Shown piece by piece: positions 46,363 through 58,180 of a stretch of DNA of 64,000 nucleotides (position 1 is the first letter of the stretch; the number at the start of each line of letters is the position of its first letter). The notes beneath the pieces were generated by a model that worked only from the letters and a program-made list of their open reading frames with translations, was not told the DNA's origin and searched no databases. Source of the stretch: Cymbidium sinense. Its lineage: Eukaryota > Streptophyta > Magnoliopsida > Asparagales > Orchidaceae. The DNA lies in the NCBI GenBank assembly GCA_021442155.1, contig JAKCPB010000366.1, positions 558,001-622,000 on the forward strand. Reading direction: 5' to 3'. A program made the position numbers and the translations under genes.

Positions 46363-47990
46363 AAAGATGTCATTAGGAGTTGATCTAAAGAATGACCTAA
46401 TCCTAACATACTTATGGTAGCTAAATAAATTGTCTGCAAGAGACTTTCCTTCGACTATTAGAGATTTGAATACCTTAAACCCTAACCCTCAATCATATTA
46501 TAATACCATATATTATAGTATAATGTAGCATCATATATTTGAGCATGTAGTGATGTGTTTTTGGTTGTTATATGATGTTTTGAAATGTTTTAGTATATTA
46601 TGGTATTGTGCCCTATAGTCTATATTAATATAAATCATAAAAAATTGATTTAGTAAATTAGATGATGACATTTGTTAAATTTGAAGTTGGAATTAGGTTA
46701 TAATACCAAAGGTGTGCTACGCCTCTTGTAGTCTAAGAAGTAAGATTTTTTATTGAACATAAATATTATATGTTGTAGCATAGTATAGTATCATATATCA
46801 TAATATAATGTTATGCAAATTTTGAATTATTTTAGTACTTTACAATCATGCAGTCGAGCCTACACTAGCATTATTTATAAAAATGTTGGTTTATACTTTA
46901 AAATTGTTGAATTTGGCCAAATTCATAATAGGTAGAGCATGGCATCATAATATATTATTTTAATTTAAAATATGTAAGTGATATAACTATAATATATAAT
47001 TTTTTATTGTTTAGACTAATTTTATGATATTTAATCTTAAGCAATCCCTTGTGATGTAATATGCAATATAATATAATATAATATATTATAGTGTATTATA
47101 ATATAGGATGCCATAACATAGTGTTGCATCATGCATTATAGCATACTATTGTGTATTATTACTCATTGTTTAGTATATTTTAGTTTGTTATAGTATGATG
47201 TAGTAGAGTTTGTGCTGGTATAATTCCTAAAAATATTGATTTCTAGGCTGAGATGATGGGATTTGGCCAAATTTAAGGTAAGCATTAGGGAACATCATTG
47301 GGGGTGTGCTATGATGTGTCATTTAATCAAAAGCATAAAATTTTGCATCCAAAATAAATGTTCATTTTTCAACCAAATTTTATAAATTTTTTGCTTAAAG
47401 TGATTCACTTTAAGGCATAATGTAAGATAATATATTATATAAAAGCAAATTAAAATATAATATTCATAAAAATATAACTTCATATATATATATATATATG
47501 AATGTGGTGGTGTGTTATTAAATGTTATTGTGCATTTTATTATGTTTTGCTTTTGTTATAATACATATGGTCAAAACTCACAAAAATGTTAATTTGAATG
47601 TTGAGATGGAAGAATTTGACCAAATTCACGACACACACCAAGAAGCAACACCAATATTATGCTATTTTATACAATTTCTAATAGAAAATTAACAAATTTA
47701 CATCCAAAATGAGCATTATTCATATTTTGAGAAAATTTTGTTGTTTGTTCCTTTTAAGTGATTCTAATGAAGTGTAATGTTAGACAATATATTATATTAT
47801 AACAAATTATAATATAACAACATATATTATAATAAAATATAGTGTTTTGATTCACACTATAATATGTTTAGCATGATATTGTATAGTTAGTTTGAGCTTG
47901 CTCCATCAAAAATCATAAAATGTTGATTATAATGTTAAGATGTTATAGTTTGAATGAATACATTGTTAAGCTTTTGGTTAAAGTATTAAA
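46363..47990 (-). other. AT-rich 3' terminal block of gypsy copy 2
   Basis: Counterpart of 8914-10500, with the same AT-rich dyads and the repeated TGAGATGATGGGATTTGGCCAAATT-like phrase. A short TA microsatellite inside it (about 47483-47500) is longer than in copy 1. No coding potential. Confidence 0.65.
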
Positions 47991-50230
47991 GGTGTGCATA
48001 AGAGAAGAAATAAATTTTAATTAGAATTCCATGTCAAGGACATGGAAGGAGATTCATTAGGGAATCACACATGCATTGGACATGACATGTGAGGGGTCTA
48101 TGTTCAGGGCATAAAAGAAGAAAATATGCTGGGGATAATGTTTGAATTTGATTTGATTATATGATTCATAGAAAGAAGATCCACTTGGGATAAGAATCTA
48201 TAATCCACTGGGTATTAAGATTTAATCAACTTTAACTTATTTTCTTTTAATTGATGCGAGGCATATCTACTAGAGATATGAGCTCGAGTCCGTTGGGGAT
48301 CCGGTATATGAACCTTCCAATAGGGAAGTATGTTCGAACAATATACTCAAGATTGTGATTTGAGTTTGATTTCATAGATTTGTTTAGGGATGTCTCTGCT
48401 TGGGATAAGAGTTTGGTTGGATTTCTTTGATTTAGATTCTAATGGGGGAGTTTGTTTAATTTGGCTACACTGGGAGGTTGGTATTGAATTTGATTTGTTT
48501 TCTTGACTTGTTTATATATAAATTTGGGGCTACACCAAAGGGAAGGGTGTGATTTAACTCCACGAGAGAAAATCAACTTGGGTTTAATTTAATCTGAGTT
48601 AATGTATAGACCTTGTCGGTGTGCGATGGACCCACTGAGAAAGGTTTACAAATCCAAAGGGATAGTGTACTGGCTGAGGGGTAGAACTAGCCAACCTAAG
48701 GGGTTTCCTTGTACAACAGCATGCTAAGAAAAGGCATAGTTTACATCCAAAGTGAGGAACAACCGTTGGGGTGATCTATTGGATGCACAACAAATCGAAC
48801 CTGACCTAGGGAGACTACTGAGTGAATGCCGTTGGGGACTTATGTTAACTCAAAATTAGTCAAGATTAATTTTAACTTAATTTCATTTGATTTGATTTAT
48901 TTTGTTTGGATTTGTTTGATTTCAAATTAAGGGCATATCCGCTAGGGGTATTAGCTCGATCAAATTTGATAGAATTAATTTATGGACCATGTTGGTGTGC
49001 GATGGACCCATAGAGAAGGGGCTATGTCAGACTTATCCTATCTCAGATCTACAAATCTGAAGGGATAGTCTACTGGCCGTGGGGTAGAGCTAGCCAACCT
49101 AAGGGGTTGCCTTTCAGTGTACAATGACTGTGCTAGGAAGAAGGCATAGTAGACTTACATTTTCTAAAGTAGGGAACAACCACTGGTGTGACCTATTGGT
49201 AGGATAACAAATTGAATCATACTTAGGGTGACTACTGAGTGAATGGCGATGGGGACTTATATCAACTCGAGATTCTATAGGAGTTTAATGACACCCTAAA
49301 GATAAGATGTCTGCTTAGGAAATAGTACAACTAGGGGTGTCCTCCTAATCGATAAGTGAATTTATATTTTTTTATATGTTTTCATGGATCTTGTTGGTGT
49401 GTGAGAAACCACTCTGAGAAGGGGTTATGTCAGCCTTGACCTATCTCAGATTTACTGGAACAAGGGAGAATCTGCACATCCACAAGATGGATTCTCCAAC
49501 CATAGGGGTGGTTAGTAGGTGTACGATGGCCAACTTAAGGACAAAGTGTAGCAGACTTACATCTACCATGAGTGGTGTATCTTAAGGTGTGAGAACCAAC
49601 CAACCTATGGTGTATCCATCAACATGAGTGGTGTATCAATCAGCATAGTGAGAACTAACCAACTTAAGGTTCCCATCAATGTGCAATGATCAATCTGGAA
49701 AGAAAGCATGTAGGCTTACAACTTTCCAAGGATAACTGAACATCAGGATAATTTACCATCAATGGGACATATGCTATCTGACCTAGAGTGACTGCTAAGC
49801 AGGGAGCCCTAAGGAAGCAGTCAGGAGGGAAGGAGCCACTAGAGGACTTATCTTTAACCTAAAATATACTCAACCTAGTCAGTGCATGAAGGCTAATCCA
49901 AGAAGAAAGCATAGTGGACTCACATCTGCTTAAACAAAGCCAACATGAGGTAGCATACCGACCACACATTAAGGCCTACCAAACTAATAAGGAATCTATT
50001 ATTGTGCGATGGCTAGGTAAGGAAGGAAAGCGTAGTAGACTTACATCCTCTAAAGTAAGAAGACCATTGGGTTGAGACACTAGCAAGGTAGCTTATCAGC
50101 CCGACCAAGAGCAGCTACTGAGTGAGGGCCATTAGGGTGTTATCGCAACTCAGAGTAGCTTAAGATAAAAGATATGTGTTTGTTTTATATGTTTGTGTGT
50201 AGTTTGTATTTGTGTTGTGTCAATGAAGGA
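47991..50230 (-). repeat. 3' region of gypsy copy 2 with ~400-bp tandem repeats
   Basis: Units start at about 48608, 48984 and 49386 (spacings about 376 and 402), each with CCAAAGGGATAGT or an equivalent, CTAGCCAACCTAAGG and AGACTTACAT blocks. Further diverged units run to about 50150. Unit lengths differ from copy 1 by small deletions. Confidence 0.72.
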
Positions 50231-50279
50231 TAGGACGCCACTCGGGTTCCTTACACCTACCCTAAATAATCGTGAAAGA

Positions 50280-51570
50280 TTCACAAATAAGAATACTTTC
50301 AACATGGAAGAGATTGAATTCAAAATAGAATTTTCACTGATGATAATTATTTTCAAACATAATTTATAATATTTCTTCAGGTAGATCCTGTTGATTAGAA
50401 GCATTGACTGCTCTCCCTTATGTTTAATAAGTTGATAAGATTCTTTTTAGTAGGCATTCTCTATGGCAAAAGGACCTTCCCAAGTGCCTTTCAACTTGCC
50501 TCCCATCTTACAATGGGTAACAGTTAGTCTCTTTAGAACTAAAATAAGCTCTCTTACTTGCAAATTCTAATATTGACCAACTTGTTGTGAGCTTGGATCA
50601 TATTAGTTTTGTATAACTCAAGGTTTTGGCAGGCTCGTAAACATCTTTTCTCCAAACCTTTAAGCTCTTCTAACCATAACTTAGCATTCTGCTCTATTGT
50701 GATCTTGCTACCCACAACTATCCTTAGTGATGGGAGTTGGACTTCTAATGGAAGAATAGCTTTAGACCCATACACTAAGGAGAAAGCAGTATATTGAGTT
50801 GGTGCTCTATATGTGGTGCGGTAGACCCACAAGGCTTCAACTAACTGCTCATGCCACTATCACTTGTTATTGTCGAGTGTCTTCTTTAGTATTTGGATGA
50901 GAGTTTTGTTGAAGGCTTCTACTAAGCCATTTTCCCTCAAGTTGTTGATGATAGAATATCTCCAATATATGTTGTGTCTTCGAGCAAAGTTGTTTGTGTT
51001 GGTACCCTTGATTACAGTACCATTTTCATATATAATTCATCGAGAAACTCCGAACCTATATACGATATGGTTCCTTAAAAACTAGAGCACATGTTGAGCT
51101 GTGACTTCTCTGAGCGGAATCACCTTTACACATTTGGAATAAGTAGTCAGTAGAAACTATAAGATGAACCGATGACCTTTGTAAGAATGAGGATCAATCG
51201 AACCCACTATGTTGATACCCTAACACTCGAATGTCCATGAGGCCAATGTAGGATGCAAAACGTTGGGTGGTTGGTCTAGGACCACACTATGTATTTGACA
51301 TTAGTGGCATCACCTAGCCATATCCATGCAATCTTTGGTCATCGATGACTAGTAGTATCCTAGTCTCTTGATCTTGGCTTTCATCTTTGGACCAGAATGG
51401 TTAGCTCCATATATTCTTGAGTGTACTTTGGTCATGATCTTATGGGCTTCCTACTTGTCTAAATAACATAACTACATATGATCGAAAGACCATCGGTATA
51501 AGACACCATGCACAAAAGCAAAAGAATGTGCTCTCTCCATGATTCTGGGACTTCTTGTTTTGCCTTTATT
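50280..51570 (-). pseudogene. Gypsy copy 2: integrase
   Basis: The best part is the end of the core: minus frame 50832-50554 reads WVYRTTYRAPTQYTAFSLVY, GSKAILPLEVQLPSLR and MIQAHNKLV, the conserved gypsy integrase C-terminal stretch. The core before it is broken: the position of SDNG in copy 1 reads YENG, and the same TGA precedes it. The zinc finger region (about 51330-51470) is recognisable only by alignment with copy 1, with further stops. Confidence 0.8.
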
Positions 51571-51789
51571 TAGATAATCCATGAATGGTTGCCTCCAATC
51601 TAACTCCTCATTCTTCTTGGCAATGGCAACCTCCCCTTCAAGAGAGTACATTTTGATGAGTTTAATATCAATAATAGATAAAACTTATCTATTTTGGACC
51701 TTTACTGATATGGACTCATCCTCCAAACATGCTAACTCTTTGGCAAGCTTGGCTAAAGCATACGCTATGTCATTCTCTCCTTGAAGAAT

Positions 51790-52190
51790 CTTATAAATTA
51801 TAACCTCTATGATTTGGGCCAACAACTCCATGGTGTAGTTGTGGTAGTGATGGAGCGTAGACTTTATAAACTTATAGGACCCAATGATTTAGTTAATAAC
51901 TAGCTGAGAATCCCCAAAGATGTTGATATTTTGGATGCTTAGAGTAACAACGAACTCTAGATTGGCAATCAGAGCCACATTTTCAGCTTCATTCTTGGTG
52001 CAAGGATTGGATATATGATGTGAGAATCTCATCACATCACGGTTCGGAGTTAAGAGAACTATTCTTACCCCTACTTTTCTTAGAATAGTAGATTATGGTT
52101 CTTCTGCTATTTAAGAGGAAGCTGCACCATCAAAGTATATCTCTCAACAATGAATGCTACTATCCCCTAAGTTCATGATTTCTTCATCGG
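51790..52190 (-). pseudogene. Gypsy copy 2: second RNase H (aRH type)
   Basis: Identified by alignment with 14460-14850 of copy 1: the minus strand keeps the DGAASS, GVGIVLLTPN-type and NNEA-like words in interrupted frames, and the AYALAKLAKEL segment at about 51720-51760. More eroded than copy 1. It lies between RNase H and integrase as expected for the Tat lineage. Confidence 0.7.
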
Positions 52191-52488
52191 GGAGATCATC
52201 ATTTAGTAGAGAGTCAGCTGAAAGTGGATGTGCTGCTAAGAAATCCACCAGCACTTATCCTTTCACTACGTGGAAGTCTACAAAAGGTAATGTCAAACTA
52301 TGAGAGGATCATGGACCTTCATGCCAACCATTCGGCTAGCATCGGTCGTGTCATGAGATACTGTAGAGGATTATTCCTAGAGATTAAGTTCACCTTACGA
52401 GGAAACATGTAGTGTTGTAGTTTTCAGGATGCAAATATTAAAGCTAGGAAATGCTTCTTAATATGTGGATAATTAGCCTCAGTAGGGA

Positions 52489-53480
52489 TTAAACAATGGT
52501 TGAGGTAGTAAGTGTGTTTTCCTTCTCTTCATCATTGGCTTGGGCCAATAAAGCACCAAAGGAGTCATCTAATGCAATAGTGTAAAGTATGAGCGGCTTG
52601 CCTGGGATAAGGGTTGCTAGAACCGGTGGCATCATCAAGTAATGCTTGATGTCTTTGAAGGCATGCTCACACTTATCATCCCACTTGAACTTGGCATCCT
52701 TTTTCAAAAGTGTTGAGAATGACTGACATCTTCTTAATAGGTTGGATATAAAACATCTTAAATATGCCAACCACCCTTGAAATGATCTGAGTTGAGTTAA
52801 ACATTTAGGGGGTGGAATTTCTAATATTGCCTTCATATTCTCTAGATTGATTTCGATTCCTAGTGTCAGATAATAAACCCACAAAATTTCCCTCAAGCTA
52901 CTCCGAATGCACACTTCTAGGGAGTTCATTTTGAGGATAAAATGTCTTAACTATTCAAAAAGTACTCTTAAGTCAAAGTGATGGTCTTTCTTTTCTCTAT
53001 TTTGATCATGAGATTATTGACATAGCACTCGACTTGATGATGAATGAGTTTGTTGAAGATTCGAGTCACAACCTGCTGGTATGTAGTACTGACATTTTAA
53101 GGGTGAAAGGCATGACCTTATAGAAGTAGATTTCAACCGGGGTTCTAAAAGTAGTGTTTCTTTCATCTTCACAGGCCATCTTTATTTGGTTATATCTATA
53201 TGAGCCATCCATGAAAGAAAAGATTGCATGAGATGAGGAAATGTCAACCATCAGCTACGGGATTGGTAGTGGAAATTCATCTTCTGGACATGCCTTATTT
53301 AGTCTTCAAAATTGACACATATGTGAATTTGGCCATTTTTTTTCTTAATTGGGATGACACTGGCTAACCAGGTAGGATATTTTTCTTCCCAGATGAAGCC
53401 AGCATCGATGAGTTTCTTGACTTCAGAAATGAGATATTATTCTATGTATAATCACATGTGTCTAGGAGGTTGCTTGATAG
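52489..53480 (-). pseudogene. Gypsy copy 2: reverse transcriptase and RNase H
   Basis: The minus frame 53251-53066 reads FSFMDGSYRYNQIKMACEDE and FYKVMPFTLK, the RT block that copy 1 has deleted. Further on, LIHHQVECYVNNLMIK again shows YVNN for YVDD. The 146-codon frame 52929-52489 covers the RT end and RNase H: PPPKCLTQLRSFQGWLAYLR, FKWDDKCEHAFKDIKHYL and LDDSFGALLAQAND, with the family's Asp in place. The first RT blocks near 53270-53400 are interrupted by stops. Confidence 0.87.
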
Positions 53481-53539
53481 GGTTAGCAATAGGATCTATT
53501 GCTAGTTTATGGACTACTATGTCAGGAGCCAATCCAGGT

Positions 53540-54310
53540 ATCTCTTGATAATTCTATGCAAATCAGTCCTTGAACTCAGTCAATAACCTAACTAAGTCAT
53601 TGGTTTCAATTTTATTCAACAAAGAACTGATGTACGTTGGGCGTAGATATTCTTTAGTTCCTAAGTTGATTTCCTTGAGCTCATCGATGGTTGACTTGAT
53701 CTCTTCTTTAAACTCTGGCAGTGCATCTTTGACTTCAAAATCATCTGGGTCATCTAATGTTTCTAAGCATAGCTCCTTATGTGATTTACTGTGATTTGAA
53801 AAGAGCCTATCATATTCCAAATGATTGGTAATACAAAGCTATAATTTTCATCATCGACTGGACCCACTGTACCGAATCTTTGTCTCGATCTTGATTGAGA
53901 GCTTTTGCATTTATTCTTCCATATTCTTTCAAAGTAGTTTGACCTGTACTTTGACCAAGTATGTGGGATTAACCTTTTCTTTGCTAAATTATGATCACAA
54001 GGCATGTACAAATAAAAATGAAATTCTATTAAATCTTTATATAAATCGTCCTCAAGTTCTACATCAACTTCTTGACCTGAGGATGATGCTACCAGAAAGA
54101 ACCTCTGAGTCTTCACACCTGTGAATGACTTAGGAGCTTCCTTAACTACCAAACCCTCAACTATTTGAGATGAAAGTGGGGATAGAGGTAAGGTTCCCAA
54201 CAAATTCCTAACTGTTTCACATATAGACTTGGATACACTTATGCTTTGCTTTGGAGCCCTACCTTCATCGCTATCTGGCTCAAGTGTCACCTCCAAGGAT
54301 ATCTACTATT
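53540..54310 (-). pseudogene. Gypsy copy 2: protease-RT linker
   Basis: Two overlapping minus frames (54296-53763 and 53820-53563) separated by a frameshift. The content parallels copy 1: FGTVGPVDDENY, LETLDDPDDFEVKDALPEF, EIKSTIDELKEINLGTKE and LVRLLTEFKD. It starts further upstream than the open frame of copy 1, with KQSISVSKSICETVRNLLG. Acidic, no enzymatic motif. Confidence 0.75.
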
Positions 54311-54689
54311 GAGAAGAGTTGGATGGTGAGCTAACCATATAAATCTCATCTTATGAACTAGATTATAAGTTTGTATGGATAGCAGGTATACTCCTGGTAG
54401 CTCGGACATAACTTTTATTGGGTGGCCAAAAGTAGGTTTACCTTTGGGATTGCCTCTGAACTAGCCTCTTCCTCTGCCTGGTGGAGGTTAGGTTGTCCTA
54501 CCCATATGTTCGAATGGTGTAACGAACTGTAGGTGGAATGTAATGTCAAGCTCCACCTGCAAGTCTAATTTTGTTCCCTTTAATTTTCTTTTTCATTTTT
54601 TATTTTCATTTTTTTCACTTTTTTTATTTTATTTTACTTTTCCTTTTATTTTTAAACTTTGGCCAAGTTCATGAGATTAGACTTGGAGA

Positions 54690-54960
54690 TTTTGAGGGAG
54701 GAAGTAAGTCGCATCCTCATATATGCTGATCTCATGAATTGTAAATGGCTTGAGATATCCTTTGGCACAGTAGATGATCACACCTCTGACAAACTTCATA
54801 CACCGAGAGTCTAATGCTCATGACCTCTCTTATGTAAAGCGTTGAAAGATATATCTGTGTCTGTAATGGGAAACTAGGCTTCGATCTTCTAATCATTTAT
54901 CTCCAAGGGTAGCACTATAGAGCCTAATGCCTGTTGACCTCTCTTATGGAGTGCATATTC
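54690..54960 (-). pseudogene. Gypsy copy 2: C-terminal protease fragment
   Basis: Aligns with 17355-17590 of copy 1. The LPLEIND-like and TDTDISFNALH-like words are visible, but the GRPLIH segment is deleted here (near 54820-54840). Noncoding DNA replaces the rest of the protease and gag at about 54960, the same place as in copy 1. Confidence 0.68.
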
Positions 54961-55681
54961 AATCTTTGCATCTAACACTTAGGAGTATTCTAGACACTAA
55001 GACTTCCTTAGTCATAAAACACTTCTAATAACTAGGTAAACACTTAACCTAAACCTAAAGACTTAGAAGGGTTAACCATAGGATTAGGTTACGCTTTAGG
55101 GATTAGGATAATTCATGTACCTACCCTACAACCCAAATCCAATCCATGTTCACCTTCTCAAACTAAACCTCAAGTTCAATTCAAACATCAAATTCAAATC
55201 CAAATCCAAACCCAAATTCTAAAACCAAATGATTGAAGCCCATGATCAAATCCATACTTGAAACCCTTCCTAAGCTATATGACCTATCCATGGACTTAGC
55301 CAAATCTTAATCCAAATCAATCTAAAATCAATTGATTTACTCATAATCAATTTATATCTTCAATCATATTCTTAAATATAAATCATATCTATATTCAAAT
55401 GATCAAAACTAAATCAAACTAAATCAAATTAAATCAAAACCCTCCCTAAGCCGTATGACCTATCCCATGGACTTAGCCAAATTTTAATCCAAATAAAGTC
55501 AAACTCAATTGGTTTTCTCACAAATCAATCGTATTTTTGACCATCTTCACAAATTTAAATAAAATATATATCTAAATCATCAAAACTAAATCAAACCAAA
55601 TCAAAATCCAAACCTAAGCCACATGACCCAACTCCATGGGCTTAACCAAATTCCTTCATTCCAAAACCCAAATTCAATTGA
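54961..55681 (-). other. Truncated 5' region of gypsy copy 2
   Basis: Corresponds to 17591-18286 of copy 1, including three units of the 154-177 bp repeat (ATGGACTTAGCCAAAT near 55296 and 55467, ATGGGCTTAACCAAAT near 55636). It ends within AATTCAATTGATGG, where copy 1 continues with TTTTCACATG. Confidence 0.72.
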
Positions 55682-56034
55682 TGGCAGATATGGAGGTGGT
55701 GGTTATGGAGGCGAGAGGAGCGATGGAAGTTACAACCATTGTGGTGGCGGAGGGATATATCAGGGATGTGATAGCAGATCTCGCTACTTGAGAGGCAGGG
55801 GTAGTTCTGATGGGAACTAGAGAAACTGAAGATAGGCCAATCCGATCTACTGCTTATGAAATTGTGTCTTTAAAGTAGAGATGGTTATAGTTATCTAAGG
55901 TTTTTGATTTACACTATGCATGCTCATTTTTTATCTATTTAATTGCTTGTTTCATAGGAAACTTGGTATGCTACTTGGTTGATGAAATCAAAAATAAGAA
56001 ATGTTGAATCTAAATTTATTCTCTATTAAAAAAA
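55682..56034 (+). pseudogene. GRP mRNA 3' fragment 8
   Basis: No RRM end: the fragment begins inside the Gly-rich tail, joined to gypsy DNA by ATTGATGG, which occurs in both partners. The frame then reads GRYGGGGYGGERSDGSYN, CGGGGIYQGCDSRSRY and LRGRGSSDGN, with a TAG where fragment 7 has Trp, then RN and TGA. The 3' UTR follows to an A run at 56028-56034. It is the best-preserved Gly-rich tail of the set. Confidence 0.88.
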
Positions 56035-57730
56035 CCTTAAAACATAAACCCTAAACTAAAACCTAAACCTTAAACTTAAAACCCTAAACCCTAAACATTA
56101 AAATCATAAACCCTAAACCCTACACCCTAAACTAACGTAAATGCTAAACCCTAAACCTTAAAACTTACACTAACCTAAACTCTAAATCCTAAACCCTAAA
56201 CCCTAAACATTAAATTAAACCCTAAACCATATACCTTAAAAACCCAAAACCCAAAACCCTAAACCTTAAATCCTAAACCCTAAACCCTAAACCCTAACAC
56301 CCTAAACAATAAACCCTAAACTTTGAGCCCTAAAACCCTAAAACTCAAAGCCTAAAACCAAAACCCTACAACCCTAAACCCTAAACCCTAAACATTAAAC
56401 CCTAAACCCTAAACCAAAAACCCTCAACACTAAACTAACCATAAACCCTAAGCACCAAACACTAAACCCTAAACCCTAAAATCCTGAAAACCTAAACCTA
56501 AACTAAATAAAACCTAAAAGATAAATAGAAAACCTAAACCTAAATAAATAAAATAAAAATATAAACCTAAACGCCACAAATAAAATTAAAACTAAACTAA
56601 ATTAAAATAAAAAATTAAACTAAAATAAAAAATTTTAAATAAACCTAAAAATAAATAAAATAAAAACTAAACATAAAATAAAAATAAAATAAACCTAAAA
56701 TAAAATAAAATAAAAACTAAACAAAAACTTAAACCTAAAAATTATATCTAAAAATAAATAAAAATTAAAACCTAAACCCTAAACTAAAAAAAACCTAAAC
56801 CTAAAATAAAAATAAAATAAACTAAATTAACATAAATAAAACTTAAACCTAAACCAAAAATAAACTAAACCCTAAATGAAAAATTGAAACTAAATAAATT
56901 AAAATAAACTAAACCTAAACCAAAACCTAAGCTAAAAAATAAAACTTAAAATTAATATAAAATAAAACCTAAAACCTAAACCTAAAGAACAAAATAAAAA
57001 TTAAAACCTAAACCTAAATAAAAATAAAAAACCTAAACCTAAAAATGAATAAAAAATAAAAAAAATATACTAAACTAAATAAACCTATAATAAATAAACT
57101 AAACTAAAAAAAAAAAAAAACCTAAATAAAAATAAAAATAAAATAAACTAAACCTAAACTTACCAACTTACTTAATTTAAAAAGAAAATAAATAAAAATA
57201 AAAATAAATAAAAAACCCTAAAACCTAAGCCACAAACCCTAAACCCTAAAAACCCTAAACTCTAAACCCTATAACTCAAAGCCTAAACCCTAAAGCCTAA
57301 ACCCTACAAGCTTAAACCCTAAATCCTAAACTCTAAACACTAAACACTAAACCCTAAACCCTAAACCCTTAACACTAACCATAATCCTAAACCCTAAACA
57401 ATCCTTAACTCTAAAACTCTAAACCCTAAACCCTCAAACTCAAACCCTAAACCTAAACTCAAACCCAAACCCTAAAACTAACCTAAACCTAACCTAATTA
57501 ACCTTAACTAGCCCTAAACCTAAACCCTAAATCTATTAAATCCTAAACTATAAACCTAAACTAACCTAACCCTAAATCAGAACCTTAAACCCTAAAACCT
57601 AAACCCTAATGCCAAAACCCTAAACCCAAAACCAAAAACCTTAAATCTAAACCTAAAGTAACTAAATAAATTTAAAAAGTAAACCTAAACCCTAAAAGCT
57701 AATAAATCTAAACCTAAACCAAAACCCTAA
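56035..57730 (+). repeat. Telomere-derived block between GRP fragments 8 and 9
   Basis: CCCTAAA-rich to 56490, decayed AATAAA/CCTAAA to 57160 (with ACTAAACATAAAATA near 56670, the ACTAAATGTAAAATA landmark), boundary CCAACTTACTTAATTT at 57163, then mixed CCCTAAA variants. It contains no gene. Confidence 0.88.
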
Positions 57731-58180
57731 GAATGGGCAGAACCTTGATGGAAGGAACGTCACTGTTAACCAGGCTCAGTCTAGATCTCGCAGTGGAGGC
57801 AAAGGTAGAGGCGACGGTTATCATAGTGGTGGTTGGGGCTCTAGAGGTGCTGATGGATATGGAGGAGGCGGTTATGGAGGCGGAAGAAGTGATGGAGGTT
57901 ACAGCACTGGTCATAGTCAAAGGTGAAAGTAGGGATATGGCGTCCTGCTACTAAAGGTGGTTCGATGGGAAATGGAGAAATCAAGCACATCCTCACGCTT
58001 ATGGAACTGTCTTTATAGTAGGGATGGTCCAAGTTATCTAGGGTTTTTTTTATGTGCTTTATGCGTGCTCTTTTTTTATCTATGTCATCGCTTATGTCTT
58101 AGAAAACTTGGTGTGCTACTTAGTTGATGAGAACAAAAAGAATAAATGTTAAATTTGAATTTTTTTCTCTATTAAAAAAA
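57731..58180 (+). pseudogene. GRP mRNA 3' fragment 9 (best RRM end)
   Basis: From 57732 a 64-codon open frame reads NGQNLDGRNVTVNQAQSR, then SRSGGKGRGDGYHSGGWGSR, GADGYGGGGYGGG and RSDGGYSTGHSQR before TGA at 57924. This identifies the source beyond doubt as a plant RRM glycine-rich protein: NGQ.LDGR.(I/V)TVN.AQSR is the last RRM strand and linker. A frameshift then hides the normal C terminus. The 3' UTR is complete and ends in AAAAAAA before CCATAAACCCTAAACCC. It begins directly after CCCTAA. Confidence 0.9.

Larger units (their letters stand above)
46363..55681 (-). mobile_element. Decayed Tat-like Ty3/gypsy element, copy 2
   Basis: Diverged duplicate of copy 1 in the same orientation, offset by about 37.4 kb at the left end, with the same domain order. 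It shares inactivating features with copy 1 (YVNN active site, TGA in the integrase core, missing gag) but lacks copy 1's deletion in RT. The right end is truncated: at 55681, inside the 5' region, the sequence jumps to GRP fragment 8. Confidence 0.84.

Noticed and set aside
47483..47500. TA microsatellite as a regulatory TATA cluster
   Set aside because: A short dinucleotide run in an AT-rich block of a dead element; no promoter context.
57733..57954. Frame MGRTLMEGTS with Val/Glu-rich sequence
   Set aside because: Also a shifted frame of the GRP fragment; the repeated GGTGG codons read as Val and Glu in that frame.
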